Source of the DNA: an uncultured Clostridia bacterium
GTDB taxonomy: Bacteria > Bacillota > Clostridia > Christensenellales > Borkfalkiaceae
Direction of reading: 5' to 3'
Length of the DNA: 46,830 nucleotides
NCBI GenBank assembly: GCA_945949395.1
Contig: CAMFEK010000009.1
Location: 1 to 46,830, forward strand
Position 1 is the stretch's first letter. Every line of letters begins with the position of its first letter. The notes below the pieces were generated by a model, which ran no database searches, was not told where the DNA came from, and saw only the letters and a program-made list of their open reading frames with translations. Below, in pieces: positions 19,173 through 26,193 of the stretch. Made by a program: the position numbers and the translations under genes.

Positions 19173-20273
19173 TCAGTCCTCGAACGCTTTTGCGATCTTT
19201 TTCAGCTGCTCGCGAACGGCAATATGTTGCGGACAAACCTTTTCGCACTTGCCGCAGCGAATACAATCGGACGCAAAGGCGCCTTCCGCTTGACTTTTGT
19301 AATGCGTCAGCGCCTCCCGTTTATCCCCGTACCTGTCGTAGCGGTTTTTGATGCGGAAGAGGTCGGGAATTTTGATGTGCTTGGGACAGCCTTCCACGCA
19401 GTAACGGCAGTTCGTGCAGGGAATATACGGATAGGAACGAATGCCCGACACGATCTCGTCCATAAGCGCGTAATCCTTCTCCCCGAAAACGGAAAAATTC
19501 GTGAAAGTGGAAAGGTTGTCCTTCATCTGCTCGGCAGAGGACATTCCCGAAAGGACGGTCATCACGCCCGGTTGCGAGGCGGCAAAGCGCAGGGCAAAGG
19601 AGGACGCCGAGCGGGAAGGATATTCCTCTTTGTACCGCGCCGCCTCCCTGGGGGGAAGCAAAGCAAGCTGTCCGCCCTTGACGGGCTCCATGACGATGAC
19701 GGGGACGCCGTGCGCGTTCGCAACCGAAAGGATCTCGCTCGAGCGGACGGCATCGTCTTCCCAGTCGAGATAATTGATCTGAAGCTGAACGAATTCCACT
19801 TCGGGGTGCGCCGTGAGCAATTCTTCGAGCATGGCGGGAGAAGAATGGAAGGAAAAGCCGATATGCTTTACCTTGCCTTCCGCCTTCAACTTTCTAAGAA
19901 ACCCCCAAGCGTCGTATTGATCGTAAACGGGCAGAGAGTTCTCCCCTATCGCGTGCAGGAGATAAAAGTCGATATACTCCACGCCCAGACGGGTGAGCGA
20001 TTCGTTAAAGATGCGCGGCATATCCTCCGCGCACTTGATCTCCCAGGCGGGGAGCTTGGACGCGATGGTGTACGTTTCGCGGGAATGACGGGAAGTCAGG
20101 CAAGCGCGCGTCGCTTCCTCGCTCCCCTCGTACACGTACGCCGTATCGAAATAGGTAAAGCCCTTTTCGATAAATTCGTCCACCATTTCGCATACCTTAG
20201 GCAGATTGATCTCGTTGTCGCCGTTGCGGGGAAGTCTCATCAGTCCGAATCCGAGTTTGGAATTTGTCTGCAT
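19173..20273 (-). CDS. Aldo/keto reductase with C-terminal 4Fe-4S ferredoxin domain
   Basis: Residues 1 to about 270 form an aldo/keto reductase barrel: GLMRLPRNG near the start, FDTAYVYEGSE (catalytic Asp and Tyr), ASKLPAW (Lys), and YIDFYLLHAI (His). The C-terminal part has two cysteine clusters, CTNCRYCVEGCP and CIRCGKCEKVCP, each fitting a 4Fe-4S cluster. This fusion is common in anaerobes, and the electron donor may be ferredoxin-like rather than only NADPH. Substrate unknown. It is the first gene after a consensus promoter (20331-20359) and may head a run through DMT, HTH and the metF-metH genes (gaps of about 50 bases). Confidence 0.92.
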   Translation of the reverse strand: MQTNSKLGFGLMRLPRNGDNEINLPKVCEMVDEFIEKGFTYFDTAYVYEGSEEATRACLTSRHSRETYTIASKLPAWEIKCAEDMPRIFNESLTRLGVEYIDFYLLHAIGENSLPVYDQYDAWGFLRKLKAEGKVKHIGFSFHSSPAMLEELLTAHPEVEFVQLQINYLDWEDDAVRSSEILSVANAHGVPVIVMEPVKGGQLALLPPREAARYKEEYPSRSASSFALRFAASQPGVMTVLSGMSSAEQMKDNLSTFTNFSVFGEKDYALMDEIVSGIRSYPYIPCTNCRYCVEGCPKHIKIPDLFRIKNRYDRYGDKREALTHYKSQAEGAFASDCIRCGKCEKVCPQHIAVREQLKKIAKAFED

Positions 20274-20328
20274 GTTTTACCTCTGTCGCTTGGAATAAAG
20301 TGCGGAATTTCCGCATAAATATCTCTTG

Positions 20329-20397
20329 ATATTATAAAGCATTTTCCCGATAAAAGCAAGAGATCGGGCGAATTTATTTGATGACGGCGAAAAAATG
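20329..20397. repeat. 69-bp repeat, copy A (promoter-bearing)
   Basis: Closely matches the stretch at 23953-24023, including TATTATAAA, a shared TAAAAGCAA, an AATTTATTTGA block and GGCGAAAAAATG. On the minus strand it holds the aldo/keto reductase promoter. Its plus-strand TTGATG is a weaker -35 than copy B's TTGACA and has no good -10. Confidence 0.75.
20331..20359 (-). promoter_or_regulatory. Promoter of the aldo/keto reductase gene
   Basis: Minus strand: TTGCTT (20359-20354), 17-base spacer, TATAAT (20336-20331), about 58 bases before the start codon. Near-identical to the tldD promoter. Confidence 0.8.
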
Positions 20398-20415
20398 CGG
20401 GAATCTTTCCGATAT

Positions 20416-20467
20416 CGCGCCGCTCTACTCTCGGTAGAGAGAGCTCTTGCTGCGGTAGAGAGGCGCG
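20416..20467. repeat. Long imperfect inverted repeat
   Basis: CGCGCC-G-CTCTAC (20416-20428) pairs with GTAGAG-A-GGCGCG (20455-20467). An alternative inner hairpin CTCTAC/GTAGAG also exists because GGTAGAGAG occurs twice. It lies between the aldo/keto reductase promoter and the hemolysin III promoter, outside both transcripts as predicted; there is no T tail. Function unknown. Confidence 0.6.
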
Positions 20468-20522
20468 TCCTCGCGGGAGATACGGCTTAAAAAAACGGAG
20501 AGCGCCGAAAAAGAAGAATAGG

Positions 20523-20551
20523 TTGCCCTTCTTCGCCTTTTCGCCTATACT
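20523..20551 (+). promoter_or_regulatory. Promoter of the hemolysin III-family gene
   Basis: Plus strand: TTGCCC (20523-20528), 17-base spacer, TATACT (20546-20551), about 58 bases before the ATG at 20610. Confidence 0.75.
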
Positions 20552-20609
20552 GTAATTACAGGCAGGGGAACGAATTCCCCAACCCATTCCGTATTTGCGA
20601 GGTACCATC

Positions 20610-21302
20610 ATGAACGAATCCGTTTGCACGAATCCCTATTGGAAAATAAGCGAAAGAAGAGCGCAGCCCCTCTACGGCAGGGGCGAAGAAATTTTTAACG
20701 CCGTTTCACATATCGTCGGCGGCGGGCTCGGCGTCGCGTTCTGCGCCATCGCCCTTGCGATCGCGTCCCTCCACCCGACGGCAAACAAATTCATCGCCGT
20801 CGCCGTCTATTCCTTTTCTCTCGTCACCCTCTATACGATGAGCGCGCTCTATCATTTTCTGCCGCAGGGAAGGGCAAAACGGGTGTTCCGCATCTTCGAC
20901 CATTGCACGATCTTTTTGTTGATTGCGGGCTGTTACACCCCCTTCTGCCTCATTCCGCTTTGGGGCACCCCGATCGGAACGGTCATCTTGGCGGTAGAAT
21001 GGGGGCTCGCCCTGCTCGGCGTCACGTTCAACGCGATCAATATGCACTGGAAGGCGGTAAAAGTTCTCAGCCAAATCAGTTACGTCGTGATGGGTTGGAT
21101 GATCATTCCCGCCGTGCCTACCCTCTTACACGTCGTTCCGCTGAGTTGTTTCCTTTGGCTGCTCGCGGGCGGGATCGCCTATACCGTGGGAATCCTCTTC
21201 TTCGCGCTCGGCAGAAAAAAGAAATACATGCACAGCGTATGGCACCTGTTCGTGCTCGCGGGAACGATTTTTCAATTCGTCAGTATTCTCTATCTTCTCT
21301 GA
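20610..21302 (+). CDS. Hemolysin III / YqfA (TrhA)-family membrane protein
   Basis: A 230-residue protein with seven predicted membrane helices, matching the HlyIII/PAQR-like family. Visible motifs are EEIFNAVSHIVGGGLG (residues about 25-40), SALYHFLP, the FRIFDHCTIFLLIAGCYTPF block with conserved His and Asp, and HSVWHLFVLAG near the end; these His residues likely bind metal. The name comes from a cytolysin assay; the physiological role is membrane-related and not settled (trhA in other bacteria affects membrane fluidity). ATG 20610 is chosen over a TTG five codons upstream because a GAGGT ribosome site is well spaced. Monocistronic, with its own promoter and terminator. Confidence 0.9.
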   Translation: MNESVCTNPYWKISERRAQPLYGRGEEIFNAVSHIVGGGLGVAFCAIALAIASLHPTANKFIAVAVYSFSLVTLYTMSALYHFLPQGRAKRVFRIFDHCTIFLLIAGCYTPFCLIPLWGTPIGTVILAVEWGLALLGVTFNAINMHWKAVKVLSQISYVVMGWMIIPAVPTLLHVVPLSCFLWLLAGGIAYTVGILFFALGRKKKYMHSVWHLFVLAGTIFQFVSILYLL

Positions 21303-21314
21303 ATCTTTCCATAA

Positions 21315-21352
21315 AAGACACGCCGTCTCAATTCGACGGCGCGTTTATGCGT
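21315..21352. terminator. Terminator after the hemolysin III-family gene
   Basis: CGCCGTC (21321-21327) pairs with GACGGCG (21335-21341), loop of 7, followed by a weak T-rich stretch. It sits between two convergent genes, 18 bases after the stop of one and 11 bases beyond the stop of the other. Confidence 0.65.
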
Positions 21353-22579
21353 TTACGTTTTATTCACTAATTTCGCCCGATACACGAAATAGGAGCGCTT
21401 GCCGAACCGCTCGATTCCCTTATTCGTGACGCCGATAAAACCGTCGCCCAAAATCGAGAAAATATTTCCGCTGACGGTGAATCCGGGAAGTCGTCCCACC
21501 AACTCGCCGTCCCGATACAGGTAGGAAACGATCACGGGCAAGCTGAAATCCCCCGAGGGCGTCATGTCGCCGCCGCCCGTCACGGTCACGTAGACGGCGG
21601 TACCCTGCACGAGCTTGCCAAGATCTTCCGCCGTATTTTCCACTTCCAGACCGCTTATGCCGAAGGAAGGAACGCCGTCGTAGTTCGCGCTCGCAGCACC
21701 GAGATTCTCCACGCCGTAATCCGAGGCGGATTTTTTGCAGGTGAGCAGGCGCTCTATCACGCCGTCCTTGATCATATAATTGACAAAATTCTCATTGACG
21801 ACCCCTTCCGCGTCGAAGAAGGGCAGGTTCAATTGCTCCTTCGGATCGCGATTGACGCGTATATTCAATTTTTCGTGGAATACCTTCTGCCCCAGCTTGC
21901 CGTCGAACAGGGACGCCTTGTTGAAATACAGATCCGCCAGCAAATGTTGCATCGCGTACTGCAAGGGTTCAAAATCCCCGATGACGGTCCCTTCGTCCTC
22001 CGCGACGTGAGGCAATTCCTTCAAGAAGGCGTCGCACTTGCTCTTTACGTCGCGACAGATCTCGTCCTCGTTAAAGTAATCGCTCTCGCAACCGTAAAAC
22101 TCGTCCATGATGTTGGCGGAACCCTTATATTTCAACGCAAACTCTAATAATAACTGATTGCCCTTATAGGAAAGCGAGGTACCGTCGCTGTTTTGATAGG
22201 TGCTTTGACTGCTGTTGAGCAAAACTTTATTGCTGAAGATAAATTCGGGATTCTCCTTCGCCAAACGGGCGACCAAGCCTTTAATAGAAGAGACGAACTG
22301 CTCCTCTTTGAGGATCTCCTTTACGCTATCCACGTCCATGACGATAGCCTCGTCGTGCGTTTCGGGATAAGCGATCCCCTGCTGTAATTTTTCTTGCGCA
22401 GAACGGCTCATTTCGTCGAGATCCGCCTTGCCCAGACGCCCCTCCACGCCGATACAGCCCTTGTCGTACACGCGAACCGTGTTTTCCACCTTATTGTTTA
22501 TCCGCAAAGAGGTGACCTCGTTCGCCGCCACGTTGAGGCATCTGCTCGATTCTTTATTGATGATTTTCTCCGTTTTCAT
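21353..22579 (-). CDS. TldE/PmbA-family protein (partner of TldD)
   Basis: A 408-residue member of the TldD/PmbA (modulator of DNA gyrase) family, which acts as a TldD-TldE zinc protease complex degrading unfolded peptides and maturing some microcins. The C-terminal domain features (NSSQSTYQNSDGTSLSYKG-like region, GASGD-type ending SGNIFSILGDGFIGV) fit the TldE side; no HExxxH is present, as expected for the non-catalytic subunit. The middle deviates and the protein is a little shorter than E. coli TldE (about 450). It begins 12 bases after tldD, so the two form one operon and presumably one complex. Confidence 0.85.
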   Translation of the reverse strand: MKTEKIINKESSRCLNVAANEVTSLRINNKVENTVRVYDKGCIGVEGRLGKADLDEMSRSAQEKLQQGIAYPETHDEAIVMDVDSVKEILKEEQFVSSIKGLVARLAKENPEFIFSNKVLLNSSQSTYQNSDGTSLSYKGNQLLLEFALKYKGSANIMDEFYGCESDYFNEDEICRDVKSKCDAFLKELPHVAEDEGTVIGDFEPLQYAMQHLLADLYFNKASLFDGKLGQKVFHEKLNIRVNRDPKEQLNLPFFDAEGVVNENFVNYMIKDGVIERLLTCKKSASDYGVENLGAASANYDGVPSFGISGLEVENTAEDLGKLVQGTAVYVTVTGGGDMTPSGDFSLPVIVSYLYRDGELVGRLPGFTVSGNIFSILGDGFIGVTNKGIERFGKRSYFVYRAKLVNKT

Positions 22580-22591
22580 GATTCTATTCTC

Positions 22592-23926
22592 CTACTGCAC
22601 GTTCATTTTAGATACGCGGATATGAGGACCTCCCATACCGACGTTTAAGGGATACTGCTCCATCTTGCCGCAACCGCCCGTCACGAAACTCAAAATTTGC
22701 CTGTCGTTGCCGACTCCGTCGATAAGACCGAGCGTCTCGAACACGTTGCCCGTGAGAACGGCAATCTTTGCGGGTTGCGCGATCTTGCCGTCAATGATCT
22801 CGTACGCGATGTTGGGCGCGATGGTGAAGGTGCTCATACCCGATCCGTGCTTGACGGAATACACGTAATAGCCGTGCTGAATTCCGCCTATCAGCTCGTC
22901 GAAGGTGCTTTCGCCCCCTTCGACGAAGGTCGTAGTCATTCTGACGATAGGCTCGTAGTCGCAGTTGATGGCGCGAGCGTTGCCCGTAAGCTCTTCGCCC
23001 AACGCGGCGGCGGTGGTCGCGCTGTGCAATCTGCCTGCCAAAATACCGTTTTTGATCAAATAGGTATCCGTCGCTTTCGTGCCCTCGTCGTCGTAGGGGA
23101 CGTATCCGCTCCCGTCAAACACGCCGCTCTCGCGAATGGTCAGAATATCGCTCCCCACCTTTTTCCCGAGCGTCCACTCCTTTGCCATCGTCTCGTCGCC
23201 CAACATAAAGTCCGCTTCGGACTTGTGCCCGAAACTTTCGTGCGCAAACACGCCCGTAACCATGGGCGCCAAAACTACGGGATAGCTCCCCGCTACGATG
23301 GGTTTTGCGTTCTTTATGAAGTCCTCGCAACGGGCGATAAAGTCGTTTAACTCCTTTTCCGAATAGTTCAGTTCGGAAAACTTGATGCAAGCCTTAGAGA
23401 GCTGTTCCTGCATATTCTCGCTCTCGTACGCGAACGCCAAGCCGTACGCGACGCCGCAAGTCTGAAAATCGTAGGTGATATCGGAACCCTTCGAGGAATA
23501 GAATTGATATACGGAATGTCTGTCCAGGTAGCGAGCCGTCTTGTAATTGCAAAGAGGCGAGACGAGCTTTTCCGAGGTGGATTGCAAAAGCTGCAATTTC
23601 TGCTCGAACGGAACTTCTTTCACGGAACAGTCCGTAAATTTCAACAGGACGTCGCGATTCACCTGATATTTTTTTACGACGGGATTGTCGTCGATCTCTT
23701 CGTTTTTCGTAGCGCAACGATACAGCTCTTCCAACGAATCTTGAATGGCGTCCACGTCGTCGGTAGAAGTGTAATACCACATTTGCCCGTCGAACACGCG
23801 AAGAAAGGCTTTTTTCTCCTTCGTTTCTTTTGCTTCATGCAACTGACCGTTTTTTAACAAGATATTCGTCGTAAACCGATCCTCTATGCGCACGTCGGCA
23901 TAATATCCTTTTTTGAAATTAAACAT
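22592..23926 (-). CDS. tldD: TldD-family metalloprotease
   Basis: The catalytic subunit of the TldD/TldE protease. The zinc-binding HExxxH motif is HESFGHKSEADF at about residues 233-245 of the chosen product, followed by the family's SGYVPYDDEGTKA block; the C-terminal domain contains GSGMSTFTIAPN. Start chosen at ATG 23926 (AAGGAGAAAATC upstream, MFNFKKGYYADVR); the frame is open 23 codons further, but that region holds the promoter itself. The 444-residue length is normal. tldE follows 12 bases downstream. Confidence 0.9.
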   Translation of the reverse strand: MFNFKKGYYADVRIEDRFTTNILLKNGQLHEAKETKEKKAFLRVFDGQMWYYTSTDDVDAIQDSLEELYRCATKNEEIDDNPVVKKYQVNRDVLLKFTDCSVKEVPFEQKLQLLQSTSEKLVSPLCNYKTARYLDRHSVYQFYSSKGSDITYDFQTCGVAYGLAFAYESENMQEQLSKACIKFSELNYSEKELNDFIARCEDFIKNAKPIVAGSYPVVLAPMVTGVFAHESFGHKSEADFMLGDETMAKEWTLGKKVGSDILTIRESGVFDGSGYVPYDDEGTKATDTYLIKNGILAGRLHSATTAAALGEELTGNARAINCDYEPIVRMTTTFVEGGESTFDELIGGIQHGYYVYSVKHGSGMSTFTIAPNIAYEIIDGKIAQPAKIAVLTGNVFETLGLIDGVGNDRQILSFVTGGCGKMEQYPLNVGMGGPHIRVSKMNVQ

Positions 23927-23952
23927 GATTTTCTCCTTATGAATATTTTCAA

Positions 23953-24023
23953 GTATTATAAAACATTTGCACAATAAAAGCAATACATGCGGCAAATTTA
24001 TTTGACAGAAAGGCGAAAAAATG
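23953..24023. repeat. 71-bp repeat, copy B (bidirectional promoter region)
   Basis: Second copy of the repeat at 20329-20397. Here one half drives tldD (minus strand) and the other half drives tRNA-Ser (plus strand). Confidence 0.75.
23955..23983 (-). promoter_or_regulatory. Promoter of tldD-tldE
   Basis: Minus strand: TTGCTT (23983-23978), 17-base spacer, TATAAT (23960-23955), 29 bases before the tldD ATG. Confidence 0.8.
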
Positions 24024-24030
24024 ATAAGAT
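24002..24030 (+). promoter_or_regulatory. Promoter of tRNA-Ser
   Basis: Plus strand: perfect TTGACA (24002-24007), 17-base spacer, TAAGAT (24025-24030), 19 bases upstream of the mature tRNA 5' end. Confidence 0.8.
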
Positions 24031-24048
24031 AAGTCCGTAAAAAAGAAT

Positions 24049-24136
24049 GCAGAGATGGCGGAGCGGTCGATCGCGGCGGTCTTGAAAACCGTTGAAATGA
24101 AAGTTTCCGGGGGTTCGAATCCCTCTCTCTGCGCCA
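24049..24136 (+). tRNA. tRNA-Ser (anticodon UGA)
   Basis: An 88-base tRNA with acceptor arm GCAGAGA / TCTCTGC, G discriminator and encoded CCA. The anticodon stem GCGGT/ACCGT encloses the loop CTTGAAA with anticodon TGA at 24083-24085, reading UCA codons. The long variable arm of class II tRNAs and the GGTTCGAATCC T-arm are clear. It is a single-gene transcript with its own promoter and terminator. Confidence 0.97.
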
Positions 24137-24139
24137 TAC

Positions 24140-24167
24140 AAAAAAGAACGCCAGCGCGTTCTTTTTT
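24140..24167 (+). terminator. Terminator after tRNA-Ser
   Basis: An 11-base AAAAAAGAACG / CGTTCTTTTTT stem with a 6-base loop and a T tail, 3 bases after the CCA end. Confidence 0.9.
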
Positions 24168-24231
24168 ATTTTGTTTTAGCAGAAGAGGGATTCGAGGGGA
24201 GGCAAGCGAGCGGTGCGCTCGACGACATACT

Positions 24232-24642
24232 TTACTTATCCTTTTCTTCGTAAGGTCGGTTCCACGAGCCGATTTCGATGATATTCCCTTCCGGGTCCGC
24301 AATAAAACACGTTCTTTGCCCCCAAGGCTCCGTGGTCGGTTCAAGCAAAGAAGTCGCCCCGTTCATGACGGCGTGAAGATACTGCTCGTCGACTTCGTCA
24401 AAGGTGTCCACGTACAGCGCCATTTCCGAATGCGCGTTGATTCCCTTGAGATACTCATACCTCTTGCTCGTGAGTTTTTCGAAATCCTTTCGTCCGTACA
24501 GCAGGAACAGCGTTCCGTCCTTCACCAAATAAACGTTTTCGGCGTTCTCCTCTTCCTTGATTTCAAACCCCAACACGTCCCGATAAAACCGTATCATCGT
24601 CGCCATATCTTTGACGAACAATCCGTAGCCGTCCAACCTCAT
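24232..24642 (-). CDS. VOC (glyoxalase/bleomycin-resistance fold) protein
   Basis: A 136-residue vicinal-oxygen-chelate protein. The first repeat has VKDMATMIRFYRDVLGF, the second ends TTEPWGQRTCFIADPEGNIIEIGSWN, the typical beta-strand with a metal-ligand Glu. Such proteins include glyoxalases, antibiotic-binding proteins and epimerases; the class cannot be told from this sequence, and no partner gene lies alongside. Strong AGGAGG ribosome site and its own promoter. Confidence 0.88.
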   Translation of the reverse strand: MRLDGYGLFVKDMATMIRFYRDVLGFEIKEEENAENVYLVKDGTLFLLYGRKDFEKLTSKRYEYLKGINAHSEMALYVDTFDEVDEQYLHAVMNGATSLLEPTTEPWGQRTCFIADPEGNIIEIGSWNRPYEEKDK

Positions 24643-24673
24643 AGCGTTCCTCCTTCGTACGCGTTTTTATTGA

Positions 24674-24702
24674 AGTATACCATGAACGCCCCCGTTTGTC
24701 AA
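24674..24702 (-). promoter_or_regulatory. Promoter of the VOC gene
   Basis: Minus strand: TTGACA (24702-24697), 17-base spacer, TATACT (24679-24674), 32 bases before the ATG. Confidence 0.85.
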
Positions 24703-24805
24703 TCTCTCCCCTCTGCGCGGCATCGAGCAAAATTTTTTTTCAAAAATAAACTATCCATTATCACACCAACCTTTGCTTTTCTGTTATACTGTACCTACCA
24801 AAACA

Positions 24806-24853
24806 AAAGGAGGTTGATTTTTTGAATTCCTATAAAAAGAAAACGGCTATCGC
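24806..24853 (+). pseudogene. Apparent remnant of the first MerR domain
   Basis: A strong AAAGGAGG ribosome site (24806-24813) is followed 8 bases later by TTG AAT TCC TAT AAA (MNSYK), then by a stop after 22 codons in that frame. The frame of the downstream regulator, read backwards past its GTG, gives KENGYR before a stop at 24833, which is the sequence expected at the end of a MerR winged helix. The two pieces look like the two ends of a deleted, frame-shifting segment of about 30 codons. Confidence 0.5.
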
Positions 24854-25477
24854 GTGTTTACCGACTTTCATATACGGCAGTGCCGATTGATACGAATCGC
24901 CTTTCAGGTAGAGGTGTTGCAGAACGGACTGCGCAAGAGAATGATCCGGGCGATCAAGGCGTCGGCGCGCGGCGATTTCGATGCGGCGATTGCGCTGATC
25001 CGTGCGTACTTAGGACAAATCCGGCGGGAGAAGCGCAGCGCGGAAGAAGCCGTTGAGCTCGTCGAAGAGCTCTTATCCGGCGGAACGCCGAAGAATCAGC
25101 AACGCCTGACGAGAAAACAAGCGTCGGAGACGCTCGACGTGTCTTGCGACGCGCTCCGAAATTGGGAAAGGAACGGACTTCTCACCGTCAAGCGGAAGGA
25201 GAACGGTTACCGCGTCTATACCGAGGAAGATATATGCCGACTGAAAATCATTCGGTGTTTGCGGTGCGCCAACTACTCGCTGGAAGCGATTTTACGCCTC
25301 TTACGGCAATTATCCGAAAATCCCGAAACGGATATTCTCTCCGCCCTGAATACGCCGCGAGGCTCCGACGATATCGTTTCCGTCTGCGACAAGCTGATCT
25401 CTTCCCTGTCCGCGGCGGAGAAGAACGCAGAAAAGATATCGGATATGTTACAAGAAATGAATGGGCGAAAAGGATAA
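24854..25477 (+). CDS. MerR-family regulator, probably N-terminally truncated
   Basis: The C-terminal half has a MerR winged helix: LTRKQASETLDVSCDALRNW (about residues 85-104), NGLLTVKRKENGYRVYTEED, then a helical tail (LEAILRLLRQL). The N-terminal half (VFTDFHIRQCRLIRIAFQVEVLQNGLRKRM) reads as the continuation of another MerR DNA-binding domain whose start is missing. I recall related Clostridia proteins with two MerR domains of about 250 residues, so this copy seems disrupted. The GTG at 24854 has no good ribosome site; an internal ATG could also be used. A TATACT -10 at 24784 with a 20-base spacer to TTATCA, a MerR-type spacing, lies upstream. A hairpin (GGCGAAAAGG) spans the stop codon. 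Confidence 0.6.
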   Translation: MFTDFHIRQCRLIRIAFQVEVLQNGLRKRMIRAIKASARGDFDAAIALIRAYLGQIRREKRSAEEAVELVEELLSGGTPKNQQRLTRKQASETLDVSCDALRNWERNGLLTVKRKENGYRVYTEEDICRLKIIRCLRCANYSLEAILRLLRQLSENPETDILSALNTPRGSDDIVSVCDKLISSLSAAEKNAEKISDMLQEMNGRKG

Positions 25478-25495
25478 TCCCCTTTTCGCCGCCAA

Positions 25496-25530
25496 AAAAA
25501 CGAGGAAAGGTACGCTACCTTTCCTCGTTA
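25496..25530 (-). terminator. Terminator after the sigma-like gene
   Basis: A 13-base perfect stem ACGAGGAAAGGTA (25500-25512) / TACCTTTCCTCGT (25516-25528), loop of 3, with a run of U on the minus strand immediately after. Ends the sigma-like transcript; it also separates it from the convergent MerR gene. Confidence 0.9.
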
Positions 25531-25554
25531 TCCGTTTTACTGTCTTTTTATCGG

Positions 25555-26061
25555 TCATTCCTTTGCCTGTTCCAGCGCTGCCAACAAGTCCCCCGTTCTT
25601 TCCTTCAAGCGGGAATGGCGCTTGCGCACCATGGTGTACGGCAACTGCAACAAGGAGGCGATTTCGTTGAGGCGGAACTTCTTTTGATAACGAAAATATA
25701 CGATCTTTTGATCCGTTTCGTCGAGCGAAACGAACGCTTGATCCTGCGCCTTTTCCGCCGCGAAGGCGGCGAAACCGTCCGATTCCGCCTGTTCCGTTTC
25801 TGCGCTTGCCATTCGCTCCTGCGCGATCGCGCTGCAACAGGACAAGATCCAAGCGGAAACTCTCTCCTCGCAAGCGGGAAGGCTCTTTTCTTTTAAGCGC
25901 AGAAAAAATTCCTGCGCGACGGCATCTGCAATCGCCGAGGAATAGTTCTTGGAAACGTGATAAACGATGCGGGGGAAACAATAATCGTTGAGCTTATGCA
26001 AAAAAGTATCGTCGCCCTCCTCCACATATTTGAGGTACTTGCTTAATTTACTTTCATTCAT
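25555..26061 (-). CDS. Sigma-70 family (ECF-like) RNA polymerase factor, orphan
   Basis: A 168-residue sigma-like protein. The N-terminal part resembles region 2 (DFFLRLKEKSLPACEERVSAWILSCCSA-like helices, with AQEFFLRL), and the C-terminus is a region 4 HTH (LDETDQKIVYFRYQKKFRLNEIASLLQLPYTMVRKRHSRLKERT, residues about 112-155, cited only as the location). It is weakly matched and may be a divergent ECF factor or a phage-like sigma relative. Start at 26061 is preferred over 26079 because an AGGT ribosome site sits 7 bases upstream. No anti-sigma gene or obvious target lies next to it. Its own promoter and terminator make it monocistronic. Confidence 0.75.
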   Translation of the reverse strand: MNESKLSKYLKYVEEGDDTFLHKLNDYCFPRIVYHVSKNYSSAIADAVAQEFFLRLKEKSLPACEERVSAWILSCCSAIAQERMASAETEQAESDGFAAFAAEKAQDQAFVSLDETDQKIVYFRYQKKFRLNEIASLLQLPYTMVRKRHSRLKERTGDLLAALEQAKE

Positions 26062-26097
26062 TTTTTTACCTATTGTCATTTGATATTTGTCTATTAT

Positions 26098-26126
26098 ATT
26101 TTACCTCTTTCTTATCGATTTGTCAA
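26098..26126 (-). promoter_or_regulatory. Promoter of the sigma-like gene
   Basis: Minus strand: TTGACA (26126-26121), 17-base spacer, TAAAAT (26103-26098). Confidence 0.75.
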
Positions 26127-26157
26127 TACCCGTATATCATTTTTTATACAATTTTCA

Positions 26158-26187
26158 ACAAAAAAATCGGTCTTTTCGACCGATTTT
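26158..26187 (-). terminator. Terminator of the Rho-like operon
   Basis: AAAAATCGGTC (26161-26171) pairs with GACCGATTTTT (26177-26187), loop of 5; the minus strand carries seven U after the stem. It lies just after the stop of the Rho-like gene. Confidence 0.88.
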
Positions 26188-26193
26188 TCATCT

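Noticed and set aside
20274..20330. A riboswitch (SAM or cobalamin) controlling the methionine genes
   Set aside because: The leader is too short, and neither signature was found there or before metF.
23927..23995. Longer N-terminus for TldD
   Set aside because: The region contains the tldD promoter itself.
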